Source of the DNA: Owenia fusiformis
Lineage: Eukaryota; Annelida; Polychaeta; Sabellida; Oweniidae
Reading direction: 5' to 3'
NCBI GenBank assembly: GCA_903813345.2
Contig: CAIIXF020000004.1
Span: 12,486,196-12,550,195, forward strand
DNA length: 64,000 nucleotides
Shown: in pieces, positions 45,532 to 57,341 of the stretch
How positions within the stretch are numbered: position 1 is the first letter of the stretch
Layout: every line of letters begins with the position of its first letter
The notes under the pieces: model-generated
Seen by the model: only the letters and a program-made list of their open reading frames with translations
Databases searched by the model: none
Told to the model about the DNA's origin: nothing
Made by a program: the position numbers and the translations under genes

Positions 45532-46374
45532 GTATGTTATTAGATATTTCCTGTTTTTATATGCCGAGGACGAACTATTTTCTTTTCAGGGGTAATTGTA
45601 ACCATTTATATTGTTTTTATAGATATTTAAATGTAATAAATGTTATATGTAGTGGCAATTCTATATCTGCTATGTTCTGTTATTATTAACATTGTATACT
45701 ATGCCAGGTATTAACTGAATTGAAATCAATCAATCCGATTTGATATGAGAATAAATTTCTTTGGAAGGGAGATAAAAATATGGCAAGAAAAATTCATTTA
45801 ACCTTGACTGTTTCAATTATCTTGATAAGCAATTGCTTTAAAGAAATAGCACACATGTCTCTCAGTGTCAAGGAGTTCATTATGTAACAAAACAAAAAAT
45901 ACAAATCGCTACATTTCCCCCACTTTAATGTTCGTCCTCGAGGATATTCTTCTATTGAATTACTTGTTTTACAATAATCAATAGCTCAAGAGACTGTATT
46001 CATTCCAACCATTTCAGAAATTCTCCGAGGAAAAAACTCTTGGCATTCATGCTTTATATCAGGGTTAACGAGCGTGAAATCAACAAGGAATAAAGTAAAC
46101 AGCCTTTTCCATAAGAAAATTGATTTGAATTTAAATAATTTTTAAAAAATCTATCAGTTAAATAGTACAAATTGGTCATCAAATAGAAAATAAGATAGAT
46201 TCTAAAGGATCAGCTTTAACTCCTATAGACTTTTACGATTTGTATTGAATTCTTTACCTAAAACTATCAAAATGTATTTCTTTTTATGTTGACACAAAAC
46301 TTCATTTAGTTGGAATTCTGAATTCATAGAGGAGGAAATCTTGTGATTTCTATGATTAGTTTAAGTTAATTACT
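45532..46374. other. Non-coding stretch
   Basis: Nothing recognised apart from GAAATCAACAAGGAATAAAG + TAAACAG at 46077-46104, a 27-base piece of the dispersed repeat. Confidence 0.5.
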
Positions 46375-46631
46375 CAGATGCGAGTAGATAGTTACCAATT
46401 TCGCTACCAGGTGGCTGATTCAGGGGAAATAACATGGCAGGGTATTACCAAATTACCTTAAACTTGAATATTCATCAGTTTTAGTGGTTCAGTTTTCATA
46501 TTACCCTTATGTATGTGATAGTTATACAAATTAAAATATGTCCAGTAAAAGAAAATATTAAATTTTCAAAGTTGATAAACTCACACTGAATTTTTAATGA
46601 CGTAAATCATGATTATTTCTACTCGCATTTG
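46375..46631. mobile_element. CAGATGCGAGTAG MITE, copy 2
   Basis: A 257-bp copy with CAGATGCGAGTAG at the left and CTACTCGCATTTG at the right. It shares the outer blocks with copy 1 but lacks about 150 bp of the middle. Confidence 0.75.
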
Positions 46632-46823
46632 GGATATTTAGTGTAGTTATTTGTTTAAAAACCTTTGATAAATGCAAATTGTTAGTCCAGTGAATGGACG
46701 AATATAATTTATTCAATGATTCAGTAATACACAGATGATTTTATTCGATATCTAGAGGGGAGTGTAATAGTGTAATGACCTTGGATAGGAAGTTCCTACT
46801 ACAGCTCAGCTGTGTTGACTTAA

Positions 46824-47120
46824 GTCTTTATGGCTCAGCGGTTGAATCGGAAGGTCCTGGGTTCGATTCCTGCAAGGGGCACACTCCTTTTCATCTGGTT
46901 TGTTAAACTTAGGCTCCAAGGAGGCTCCCTCTGGTTGTACAATATGATTTGCATTTTATGGTATTGGACAAATATGGATTAAATTCATCAGTGTTTGAAA
47001 TGATGATATCAGAGTGTAAATGGATTCTATCCCACAAAGTGAAAATCCATGGTCACACGGGCCAATAAGATTGCAATAAACCTCACCATCATTGAGTAAA
47101 GAAATAAAATAAAATCCATA
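46824..47120 (+). mobile_element. tRNA-derived SINE
   Basis: A pol III A box (TGGCTCAGCGG, 46831-46841) and B box (GGTTCGATTCC, 46860-46870) are both perfect. They are only 18 nt apart, whereas a tRNA has about 30, so the anticodon arm is deleted and this cannot be a working tRNA. The sequence between them, ATCGGAAGGTCCTGG, is typical tRNA. An unrelated body of about 220 bp follows and ends in the A-rich tail AAAGAAATAAAATAAAA at 47099-47115. The tRNA head, unrelated body and A-rich tail together are the usual layout of a SINE. No clear target-site duplication was found. Confidence 0.75.
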
Positions 47121-47345
47121 AAATTTCTTTTCAATTTCAATACAAAGTCTGTATAAGTGTAAAGATACTTAATGTACACCCTGTATATCTTCCATTGAAA
47201 GAGTTATGAGTTATGCAATCATGCATGGAAAAAATACAGGGTATCCATAAAGTCTCTTTTCAATTACAATACAAAGTCTGTATAAGTATAAAGATACTTA
47301 ATGTATATTTTCCAGAGAAAGAGTTATGCAATCATGCGGATCTGT
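47110..47345 (+). repeat. 129-bp direct duplication with ACAGGGT ends
   Basis: Two copies of TTTCAATTxCAATACAAAGT through AAAGATACTTAATGTA and GAAAGAGTTATG...GCAATCATGC. Between them stand CACCCTGTA and TACAGGGTATCCATAAAG, so this is probably an ACAGGGTGT-type element that was tandemly duplicated. Confidence 0.65.
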
Positions 47346-47984
47346 CGTTGACAAATTAATTTTCTTCTTGAAATATGCAGATACAATAAACATGCAACAA
47401 GTAATAAACAATCAACAATAAACAATAAACAAACAATAACAAGGTTCTTGTTGCCAAGGCAATGACCTTCAAAGTAAACCAGAAAATGGACATTCATGCT
47501 TATCTATTGCATATCTCTACAAAAAATGTACTCAAAAGTGATAAAGTCAAGACTATTTTTATGGCATTGCGGTAACTTTTATGTTTAGATAAACTAGAAA
47601 TATTACAATAATGCTATTACAAATTGTATTTATATTACAAATTGTATTTATATTGTCCATACTTAAGATTGATTTTTAAAACTTAATTAAACGTATTCTA
47701 CTTGGTTTTGAACAAGGCTGAGAGTTGTTTTCAAAGTTTGGTTTGAATTATTTTAACCATGGAATAAAAAGAACACCCTATGATTTACTTATGTTATTTT
47801 TTTTATATACTCATGGATATTGATATCTGAATATCAATATTTATTCATGAATGAAATTATATCACTCATAAATCATAGGATATCCTCAATACATTGGAGT
47901 ATTTTTTTGATATGAATTATTCTATATTTATTGCTTCTTTTTCTTTCAATGCTTTAAGATGCAAAATCGAACTCTTCAACAGGC

Positions 47985-48305
47985 TTGTCATGGGTCTGTA
48001 ATTCACAAGTCCTGGGTTTAATTGTAATTCAAAGGTCTTGGGTTTAACTGTAATCACATGCCTTGGATTTAAATGTCATTCACAGGCCTTGGATTTAACT
48101 GTTATTCACAGGCTTTGTGTTTAACTGTAATTCACAAGTCTTCGGTTTAACTGTAATCCCAGGGCTTGGGTTTAACTGTAATTCAAAAGTCTTGGGTTTA
48201 ACTGTAATCACAGGACTTGGGTTTAACTATAATTTACAGGCTTTCTGTTTAACTGTAATTCACAAGTCTTGGGTTTAACTGTAATTCACAGACTTTGTGG
48301 TTCAA
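47985..48305 (+). repeat. Degenerate 28-30-bp repeat TTGGGTTTAACTGTAATTCACAGG
   Basis: About eleven units (AAGTCTTGGGTTTAACTGTA, AGGCTTTGTGTTTAACTGTA) between 47995 and 48300. Confidence 0.85.
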
Positions 48306-48829
48306 AGAAAAATTACAAAAGATAAAGGACCTTGCCTCAAGAAATTGCATAATGAAACATTTATCAGTGTGATTTTTCCTTAAAAGTCATTCTGTACCAG
48401 ATTGCTCTCCTTTAGGCGATATGTACTGAGTGTTTTTTTGTCAAATAACTTCAACATGTATTGCATACATCTCAGTCTAAATCCTTGGATATGATTGGTC
48501 GATAGGGAGTGAACAATTTATCCAGAATAATCTGTGGTGTCTAAGCTTGTATTTGCGAATACAGCCTGTTGGCTACCATATTTACCTACTAACAGACGTT
48601 TAGTTGCATTTGAAAATACAGGCTAAGACACAGAACTGACACGGTTCATCTTATGATAATTGTAACTATATCTGTGTGTAAGACCACATGCATTATAGCT
48701 AGATTAATAGAAGACCATTGGTTGTGTTATATTTACAGTTATTACACCTCCCTGGGAAATGGGAAATTGGAGGCTGAAGTGGAGGGGGGATGGGGGGGGG
48801 GTCTGGGGGCATTATTATTACACCATTTA

Positions 48830-49200
48830 TACCATTAGTGGCTTTTATACCACTAGTGAGTATATCATGAATGAGCATGATTCACTATTTAACCATTAGT
48901 AACTGTCATTTAAACTTTACCATAAATTACCACAGCAGTATTCATGATTTTACCATTAGTTACCATTACTTACAATTTTACCATTATTTACTATTTTATT
49001 TTACCATAAGTTAACATTACTTACAATTTTACCATTATTTACTATTTTATTTCATCATAAGATACCATTATTTAGTATTTAACCATATATTACCACTACA
49101 GTGTTTATACTTGTTTTATCACAAGTTAAAGCATTGATAATTCTACCATAAGTTATCATTATTTATTTACTATTTGACCATAAGTTACTATTATGCCATT
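48830..49200 (+). repeat. Degenerate TTACCATTAGTTACCATTA repeat
   Basis: Loose repetition of TTTACCATTATTTACTATTT and TACCATAAGTTA; AT-rich, no coding sense. Confidence 0.75.
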
Positions 49201-49309
49201 AAATTAAAGGAAGGAGTAATCTGACAAATGTGTTTTATACTACGAGGGAATCTATTTAATTAATTGACGTTTTAAATCAAGATTTCTACGCCTGTCAGTA
49301 TGATTCATT

Positions 49310-50075
49310 ACACTAATCAAACACTTACTGCAAAGAGCCTATGTTATAGTGCTTTATTGACCCCATTTCATATTACAGTCCTGAACATGCAAATCACAGG
49401 TTAGTCATGTTTTAAATTGGGAAATACAATGGAAAAGAGTGGAATGAAACACTTACTGCAAAGAGCCCATGTTATAGTGCTTTATTGACCCCATTTTATA
49501 TTACAGTCCTGAGCATGCAAATCACAGGATAGTCATGTTTTAAATTGGGAAATACAGTGGAAAAGAGTGGAATCAAACACTTACTGCAGAGCCCATGTTA
49601 TAGTGCTTTATTGACACCATTTTATAGTACAGTCCTTAGCATGCAAATCACAGGTTAGTCATGTTTTAAATTGGGAAATACAGTGGAAAAGAGTGGAATC
49701 AAACACTTACTGCAGAGCCCATGTTATAGTGCTTTATTGACACCATTTTATAGTACAGTCCTGAGCATGCAAATCACAGGTTAGTCATGTTTTGAATTGC
49801 GAAATACAATGGAAAAGAGTTGAATCAAACACTTACTGCAAAGAGCCCATGTTACAGTGCTTTATTGACCCCATTTTATATTACAGTCCAGAACATGCAA
49901 ATCACAGGATAGTCATGTTTTGAATTGCGAAATACAGTGGAAAAGAGTGGAATCAAACACTTACTGCAAAGAGCCTATGTTACAGTGCTTTATTGACCCC
50001 ATTTTATATTACAGTCCAGAACATGCAAATCACAGGATAGGCATGTTTTAAATTGGAAAATACAGTGGGGGGGGG
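49310..50075 (+). repeat. 126/128-bp satellite carrying the head of the dispersed repeat
   Basis: ACACTTACTG occurs at 49321, 49449, 49577, 49703, 49829 and 49957. Each unit ends with GTCATGTTTTAAATTGGGAA + ATACAGTGGAAAAGAGTGGA, the first 45 or so bases of the 190-bp dispersed repeat. The other part is unique (TTATAGTGCTTTATTGACCC). Confidence 0.93.
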
Positions 50076-50355
50076 TAGGTACGAAAAATTTCGAACGGAA
50101 TGCGTGACATATACGTAATTCGCGTGAAAAGTCCGAACAAAATGCGTACATTTTTTTTCCGACTTTTGTATTTTTGCTGTGTAGACGATCTTTTTTATAA
50201 ATTTTTATACAGAATTATTTTTGCTTGACAATTACCAGGTAAAATGCGTATTTGCGTGACATTTTCTGTCACGCAAAAATAACTGGCGTGACTTCAAATT
50301 CTTCAGCAAATGCGTGACAAATACGCAAATTGCGGGACAGTTGACAGGCCTGCAT
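50066..50355. mobile_element. Insertion interrupting a satellite, GCGTGAC-rich
   Basis: The sequence between the last 128-bp satellite unit and the tail of the dispersed repeat is foreign. It is rich in ATGCGTGACA and ACGCAAATTGCG and ends TTGACAGGCCTG. It contains a perfect 10-bp hairpin TTTGCGTGAC/GTCACGCAAA (50251-50260, 50268-50277). Ends are not well defined. Confidence 0.5.
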
Positions 50356-50359
50356 CTAG

Positions 50360-50615
50360 ACAGGACTCTAAATTGTATGGAAATGCAAGAAATTCAGACA
50401 TATGTGTTTTATAAGTGCGAGGGAAGAGAATACGTTATAGTGCTTTTTTGACCCCATTACATATAACAGTCTTGAACGAATCCATGATTGTGAATGTTTT
50501 AAATTGGAAAATATATGTACAGAGGAAAAGTGTGGAATTAGCAAGGAATTAACACTTTAAATTGTATGGAAATACAAGAAAATTAGACACTTTATTCAAA
50601 TTTTAGAGAGAAATC
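50360..50615 (+). repeat. 190-bp dispersed repeat, tail plus a further copy
   Basis: ACTCTAAATTGTATGGAAAT + GCAAGAAATTCAGACA is the tail cut off by the insertion at 50066. A near-complete copy follows at 50495-50615 (GTGTGGAATTAGCAAGGAAT ... TTATTCAAATTTTAGAGAGA). Confidence 0.8.
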
Positions 50616-51289
50616 GCAGATATTGTGATAGGTTTTAGTCGAGGGAATTACTGTTCAAATGAGCATGACTTTTGCAAAATTTATCTTCCATTTATGAATG
50701 AACTAACTGTCTTTTAAGTAAAAACCAAATGGCATATTTCCCTGATGCACTTTTTAGTTCACCTGGTTACAGTAGATAATGGACATGCAGCAGCCCCCTG
50801 GTCGTTACACTTCCCCCCTTAAAAGGATAAGTGTGACCCCGACTTTATATGAATATGTAATCAGTTGATGCTCTTTCTATTTTACTAGAAATGAATCTGT
50901 TGCGTCTTAGTTTTGTCATTCTCTTTACATCCTGGAGAACACAAAGCTTGATAGACTAAATAATTTTCATGACTTTTCAAATTCTCCACTGGGTTTTTCA
51001 TTAGAAGCGAAATCTTGCTTTTGTAGGAAACTGAATAGAAATTGCCACCAATGATACGTGGGTAATCTGACCAAATCCATAGAGTTATCAAAGATTTTTA
51101 TATTCAAGTGCTCTCCCAGGAGCTATGTGTGGAGGATTTTGTTATTCTTTGAAGGCAACATTTAGGAATTATATAATTTTCTTATTTAAGTGAATCATTT
51201 TAAGTGACACATTTGAGTGTTGGATGAGTACTTTGGTGTTGTGAGTAAACTGGAGGTGTGCACCTTTTTAGGGTACTCTCACATCAGAT

Positions 51290-51667
51290 TACCCTTTGCA
51301 TTCGTTTGACTTCACTTCTTAAAAGAGAGCTTCGTCTTCACTCTTTCAAACTAAAATAAACCTATGAACTCACTGCGCCAATCAGTGTTCGTCGGCCAAA
51401 TTTGACCGACGTTCTATATATGGTCATTGCTTCTGATGTCATCGTCGACCCCGGAATTGACCAATGACATGCGCATATTTGATTAGAACGCATTTGGCCT
51501 ATGTTTCTTCAAGCTCGCTGATTGGTGGAAGAAAGGTCAGCGCGTAGGTCAAAAGTGATTTATTACCCAAACTGTCAACGGTACCCGTCGTGGGGGTGGG
51601 GCTACTAAACTGTAATATGATCTCTACTAGGCAGAGTGTAGTTTAACTAGACTCTGCACGCAGGGTA
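51290..51667 (-). mobile_element. 9-bp-TSD element, copy 4
   Basis: A 378-bp copy in reverse orientation, starting TACCCTTTGCATTC and ending CTGCACGCAGGGTA on the + strand. It is flanked by ACATCAGAT at 51281-51289 and 51668-51676. The TATA-like box reads TATATA here and the CRE is TGATGTCA. Confidence 0.92.
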
Positions 51668-52139
51668 ACATCAGATTGTTCCCTTCCATAAACTCATGTG
51701 TATCAATATACTAATGCCTTCCTAGACATGACAGAATATGACAGAATTTCTCAATTTTCTTATCAATATACTAAGAGTCTGATTCCTTCTGAATTTTTTC
51801 ATCTAGTGTTCTTGACTTCTTATAACATTCTCACTTAGTTCTTTTGTGAATTCTTTGATTTTGACCAATTTGTATTTCTTGAAGGGTTTTTTCCTCCAAG
51901 TAGGATTTAGAGATTTGGTGATTGCTAAGTCTAGTCTCCGTAAAAAGATAATCCCTTTATGAGGTCTTTATTACAGTAGATTGATCATAATCCAAATGGT
52001 CAAATGGTGGATCCTGTGGTTTTATTTGTTTTTCAATTCATTTGAGCTCTCGTGGCTTGCTCTTTTGTCACATCAGTATGAATAATTTACCTGAATTTAC
52101 CTGCCTGTTCAGACATTTAAGAATGCCCTTTAAGAATAA

Positions 52140-52760
52140 CCAAATTAACCCTGGTGTAGAATAACCTTTTTGCCAAATAACTGTGATGTAGAATAACTAT
52201 GGTGCCAAATAACCCTGGTATAGAATAACCTTTGTGCCAAATAACCCTGGTGTAGAATAACATTGGTGCCGAATAACCTTGGTATAGAATAACATTGGTG
52301 CCAAATAACCCTGGTGTAGAATAACATCGGTGCCAAATAACCTTGGTATAGAATAACATTGGTGCCAAATAACCTTGATGCCAAATAACCCTGGTATAAA
52401 ATAATCTATGTGCCAAATAACCCTGGTGTAGAATAGCCTCAGTAAAAAATAAATAAACTTGATGTAGAATAACCTTGGTTCCAAATAACATTGACGTAGA
52501 ATAAACTTGATGCCAAATTATCTTTATGTAGAATAACTTTGGTGCCAAATAACACTGGTGGAGAATAGCCTCAGTAACAAATAATAAATAACCTTGATGT
52601 AGAATAACCTTGGTGTCAAATAATCTTGAAGTCAAATAACCTTGGTGCCATATAACCCTGCTGTAGAATAACCTTGATGCTAAATAACTCTAGTGTAGAA
52701 TAACCTTGGTACCAAATAACCCTGGTATAGAATAACTTTGGTGCCAAATAACCTCAATGT
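52140..52760. repeat. 32-bp minisatellite made of two 16-bp halves
   Basis: Alternating CCAAATAACCCTGGTG and TAGAATAACCTTGGTG halves, about 19 pairs with decay. Minus-strand ORFs of up to 172 codons arise because the unit lacks stops there; they have no other support. Confidence 0.92.
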
Positions 52761-53034
52761 GAATGCTTTCTCTCAATTATCAGTACAAAGACGGCTATCA
52801 TAAACTGTATGCTGAATTGTTAATCCGTAGCAGTTAAGGGGCCCTCTGGGACCCTTAAGTCTTGAGTAGGCCCCCAAAGGGACCCCTTAGTAGAGTATAA
52901 ATCAAATATATACAACTAATTGATGCTAACAGGATAGCAGTCAGGCCTTATAGTCTAGATTCTATGTCTGCATAATAGGGATTTTTTATTTGAACCAGCC
53001 ATGCAGAAAGTGCTGTCATTCATGAAGTTCTCGC

Positions 53035-53230
53035 CAGTGTCATGTCCGTTCCTCTCTATTTTCTCCCGAGAATTTGAACCAAGTCGATGAAGTTGATTTT
53101 ATTGCATTTCTTTACAATTGAGAGACTGTTGACTACACAATCCAATTATACAATTTAGTTTATTCCTTGCTAATTTCTCTCTTAACTCTTTGAAATTTGA
53201 ATAAATTGTCTGATTTTTTGGCATTTTGTT
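53035..53230 (-). repeat. 190-bp dispersed repeat copy
   Basis: CTCCCGAGAATTTGAACCAA, TGCATTTCTTTACAATTGAG and TTTATTCCTTGCTAATTTC, then a second partial start GAAATTTGAATAAATTGTCT. Another fragment is at 53340-53385. Confidence 0.7.
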
Positions 53231-53385
53231 TTTTGCATTTTTTGTTGATAGTGTTCGGTGTCTATAATATGGCATTTGTAACAAATTACGGCTTCTATAA
53301 CTAATGGCACATAGTGACATCTCGCTGGTTATGACTTGTTTACAATTTAGAGTGTTCCTTAAATGCCCATTTACTTTATTTCTTG

Positions 53386-54341
53386 GATATTGTTGTTGAA
53401 GTTATATACATTTTGTATAGTGAGAGATCACCAGTTCCTTCTCTTTCATATTGCTAGTAAAAAAACAAAAAGATTTTATGAGTGTCTGAATGGACATTTC
53501 AGTCCAGTGATTTTTTATTTTATTTTTTTTCCTTTGGATGATCTTGAAGGTATCATACAAGAATTAAACCCAGGTGATTTGTCTCATATATCAGTTAAGT
53601 AATCAAACTTAAATTTTTTATTTCACTCTAAAAATGAAAAAAATCATGTCAAAATGAAAGAAATTAATGCATTTTTGTACATACTTTTTATAGGATTAAT
53701 AAATAAAAATGTGAAGAAAAAGACCAGACCAGATCAGGGTTTTTACCCCAAAACCACCAGTACACAGATTTGTGAGGGCATAATAGCAAAATTCAAAATC
53801 ATGTATAAAAAATAACTGGAAAATGTTGATAATAAAATATTTGTTTCGAACTCCAATCATATTGAGAACATAAACATACAATCAGGAAATAAGGAATGTT
53901 GGTTTCCAGATTAAAATGACATTTTCTGTAACTTTATCTTAATTTAGAATTCTCTACATGTTGTTTACACAAATTCCTGGAATATGATAGAAATCAAAAT
54001 ACACCATCTAAACTATGACGTGGAATTCCCAATGTCATGTAGTGTTTTATTACAAAATCTCATGTTTTTCGATGATTTCATAGATTTTATGAAAATTATC
54101 TCTAGTTTATATTAGTATCGGGTTTTGAATATTTTTGTAGATTGGATAGAAATTCTTAAGGGTTATCTCGTATAACAGGAAGTGAATTCAACGTTTTTCA
54201 ACTCAACTTCCTCAACCTAAGAAAAATATTTTATATGTTTGAGATTAATAAAATCTCAAATATGAAAATTGTAAATCATCTCAATATTGGATGTTCTTAA
54301 CGACTCTATGCCTAGTTCATCATAAGTACAATATAAAACCC
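53386..54341. other. Non-coding stretch
   Basis: AT-rich. A 79-codon ORF (53363-53602) has a plausible globular composition (GHFSPVIFYFIFFPLDDLEG) but no known motif and no clear splice sites. Confidence 0.45.
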
Positions 54342-54549
54342 AGGTGCGGAGCCAGCAATTGTCATGGGGTGTGATTTTTTGTGTTTGCATCACTGCTAGC
54401 GAAGTGAGCCCCAAACCCAAATAAAGGGATACAGGGATTCATTTTAAAATTCACATTGAGCAAACTGTAATTTCAAATTATAATTTTTCTATTTTAGGGG
54501 TATGGGGGATGCACCCCCCCCCCTCCCCCGGCGACGCCCATTAAACCTG
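54342..54549. mobile_element. Possible GTGCGGAGCCAG repeat
   Basis: Begins CCAGGTGCGGAGCCAG, ends GGCGACGCCCATTAAACCTG and has a C-rich tract at 54512-54530. Its G/C-run structure resembles the other MITEs here, but only five terminal bases pair (CAGGT/ACCTG). Confidence 0.35.
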
Positions 54550-54804
54550 TTGATAAAATTTGTAAGAACACATCAGAGTTCCATGATCAAACAGATAAAA
54601 CAATTTTCATGTAAAACACTTTTTCTATTACACAAGTTTCACCTTGTGTAGCTATATTTGAGTATTCACAACCTTGAGGTGTTTCAACTCTTGTACTCAC
54701 ATCATTATTATCTCAGTTTATTACAAATTATTCATTTCCTCTGAACTCCCAACAGACTTCAGTTAATTCAGAGAAAAATTGAAAATAGTCCTGTCACTCT
54801 GCGA

Positions 54805-54905
54805 TATTATGCATGAATAGACCCTTTAATGTACAAATGATTATGCATGGATAGACCCTTTAATGCATGCATAATTATGCACCAATAGACCCTTTAATAC
54901 ATGAC
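54805..54905 (+). repeat. 37-bp repeat GAATAGACCCTTTAAT, three units
   Basis: GCATGAATAGACCCTTTAAT, GCATGGATAGACCCTTTAAT and GCACCAATAGACCCTTTAAT at intervals of about 35-37 bp. Confidence 0.85.
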
Positions 54906-56074
54906 TTACAATCGTCTTCATTGAGCATAAGACGACTACATTATCTAGTTGTATTTTGCCAATATTGTTTATGACTAGAATCTCTGTTTTTAGGTTATGT
55001 CACTCTAAGCACTAATTTATTTTATGTTTAAAGGCAGAGCCAATATTAACCCTTAAATTTCCCGACATGAATATAAGAGGAAAATATTGCACTGGTGACA
55101 GATAAGTAAGAGCAGTTTTTAGGGAAAAACTGTAAATTACCTATCTCCCAGGACGTATGCTTTAAATTTTATCACTTAAATACATTTTTAAAAAGGACTA
55201 TCACATTTTAACAACTTGTCAAAATTTGGTGTGAAAATACTGAATAGAACTGGAGATATTGTTATTTCATTGATGCATATAAATAAAAATAATGGTGCCA
55301 AAAGGAGCCCAAAGTCCTGAAAGGTATTATATAATAGGGCTCCATATGGAGCCTATCGTCGTGAAAGGGTTAAGGACAAGCTATCATAACTTTACTCCCC
55401 CTTTAATTTCAACATCATTTTTATAGCCATGCTGTTATACTGAGTTTTATTAATACGCTTGTTTTGCATTTTTTTCAATGTATTATTGTTATAGCGATGT
55501 AATTTAGCAACATTTATAAGACTTGCTTTTCTCAGGAGATTTCAGATTTATGGGCAACGGAAATTGTTTTGCTTTTTATGAACCTGCTTGGAATATTAAT
55601 GGTAAAGTTTACTTATAATTTCCCTGTAAAATTGTTACCAAAATTGATAGATTTTGCGAAATTGGTTTGGCATTTTGTATCATTATTAAAACAATATAAT
55701 TACTAGAAATTCCGAGGAATGAATTCTTAAGGAAATCTTAACTTATTTCCCAATTTTTTGGCCTAACATTCATCTTACCCAGGAATCATCTTCGAATTTA
55801 AGATGATTTAAGGCCAGAATTTTTGAAAAATATTTAAATGGTCTTTCTGTAAATTGATCAAAGATTCAAAGAAAAATACAGAAAATATTATCTCCAAGAA
55901 GTCTCTCTTTCATGAGATGTAACTGTTACGGGGTCATGGGAGTATGGATATGAAACAATTGCCAGCTTCTTATGAAGGTATAAAGCTCTGTAACTTGAGT
56001 TCTGATTGGATAGTTAGATTGTTATTGACCTTAACTGATTGGATAAGCTAAGATCAAAGCATTATACCATATTC
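54906..56074. other. Non-coding stretch
   Basis: No gene or clear repeat recognised; AT-rich throughout. Confidence 0.55.
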
Positions 56075-56128
56075 AAAAAGTGGAGACAAAGCTCTCTTTT
56101 AAGAAATGAAATCAAACTATTGCAAAAT
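56075..56128 (+). mobile_element. 3' fragment of the 9-bp-TSD element
   Basis: The segment TGGAGACAAAGCTCTCTTTT followed by AAGAAATGAAATCAAAC matches the last 50 bases of the family. The upstream part is unrecognisable except for CTGATTGGAT near 56036. Confidence 0.5.
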
Positions 56129-56154
56129 GTATATAAATAATGGACTTGTAATTA

Positions 56155-56476
56155 CAGTAAAATCTGTAGAGAAACTGCAGTGATCTCCCAAGGTTTTTTT
56201 CTCAGGTGGGTGCAAAATTCTCATTTTCACAAATCGGACCAAAATTGGTCAAAATGTGCCAATTTTCCTTGATTTTTCTCATTTTCAAGTGGGTGTAATG
56301 GATTTTCAGGTGGGTGCAAGTCTATTCTCAAAATTTCAGGTGGGTCCTGCACCCACTTACTTTAATGCTGGGGAGATTACTGCTGTGTAAGTTACATAAA
56401 TCTCTTGATGTAGAACACCTCCCAAGTTGAACACTTTAGAGATAACAATAGTGTTCTACTTCTATAGATTTTACTG
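56155..56476. mobile_element. CAGTAAAATCTG MITE with a second MITE inserted
   Basis: Outer inverted ends CAGTAAAATCTGTAGAG (56155) and CTATAGATTTTACTG (ending 56476) enclose a complete second element at 56177-56383. Outside the insertion the body reads ACACCTCCCAAGTTGAACAC. Confidence 0.7.
56177..56383. mobile_element. GCAGTGATCTCCC MITE, nested
   Basis: Inverted ends GCAGTGATCTCCC and GGGAGATTACTGC. The body repeats CAGGTGGGTGCAA and TGCACCCACTTACTTTAATG. CTG lies on both sides if the element is taken as CAGTGATC...GATTACTG. Confidence 0.7.
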
Positions 56477-57221
56477 AATCTCTAATTCAATGAATATAGA
56501 TGAAATTCTCTTTTAATCGAATGAAAAGTGTAAACTTGATTGCAATTGATTTCAAAAAATGTTTACACAGCTCCGACACCTAGTTCAACAAACTATTTAT
56601 TTAATTACAAATCGTGAAATGAACTGTGTGTATTTGTCAAATATATGTCATAAAATAATGCAATTGTCATTAATTCGATTGTAGACTGATAAACTGGGGA
56701 TTAACACACAGTACGTAATGATAACATTAGCTCAAGGTTGTGTGATCACATATTTAGAGGTCGTTTCAACATTATAGGTCATACAGTTACAGTTTTAGTC
56801 AAGGACATCGACATGGGTCCCGTTATTGAAAGATTCAGTGTAATTTTGTCAAAAATTGGAGCTTGTTTTTACACTAAGGTCTATTCTCTGAAAAAAGCTT
56901 CGTAAATGAGTCACCTTTTTATCATTTTTTTTCAAATGAATTCCAGACTTAATTTATTCAAATTGAAACATAAATGTTGCTTAAACAAGCTGGCTATTAG
57001 GGAGGTTTAGAGGTGTGTCTTATTCTAGAGGGGGGGGGGGGGGGCAATCAGCGATACACATAGTCTGATTATATCTTACTTACATATCAGTGTATCACTG
57101 CAAAGCTATATGCTATTGCAACTATTGCAATAAGTTATTGTTTCAAATTAAATAAGTCTATTGTACAGAGAATTCATGCCAGAGAGCCATCTTTTTCGCT
57201 CAACAAAAGTTTTTCTACTTT
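56477..57221. other. Non-coding stretch upstream of the NALF array
   Basis: Holds a G run at 57031-57045 and no exon that I can support. Confidence 0.55.
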
Positions 57222-57293
57222 TAACAAAGTTGTTGATTTTCTTTCTCAGAGATATTTATTTTTCTTTTTGAAAGAAAATCAACAACTTTGTTA
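57222..57293. repeat. 24-bp perfect hairpin
   Basis: TAACAAAGTTGTTGATTTTC + TTTC (57222-57245) pairs exactly with 57270-57293 around a 24-base loop. It lies just upstream of the NALF acceptor array. Confidence 0.9.
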
Positions 57294-57341
57294 ATAGTAC
57301 ATTACTACCAGAGAGATGAACATTCATAGGAAAAAAGTTTT

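Noticed and set aside
46824-46890. Functional tRNA gene
   Set aside because: The anticodon arm is missing and the sequence continues into a SINE body and A-rich tail.
52117-52635. Minus-strand ORF of 172 codons with a repeated LFYTRVIWHQ-like peptide
   Set aside because: It is a 32-bp minisatellite without stops on that strand; no codon bias, domain or splice context.
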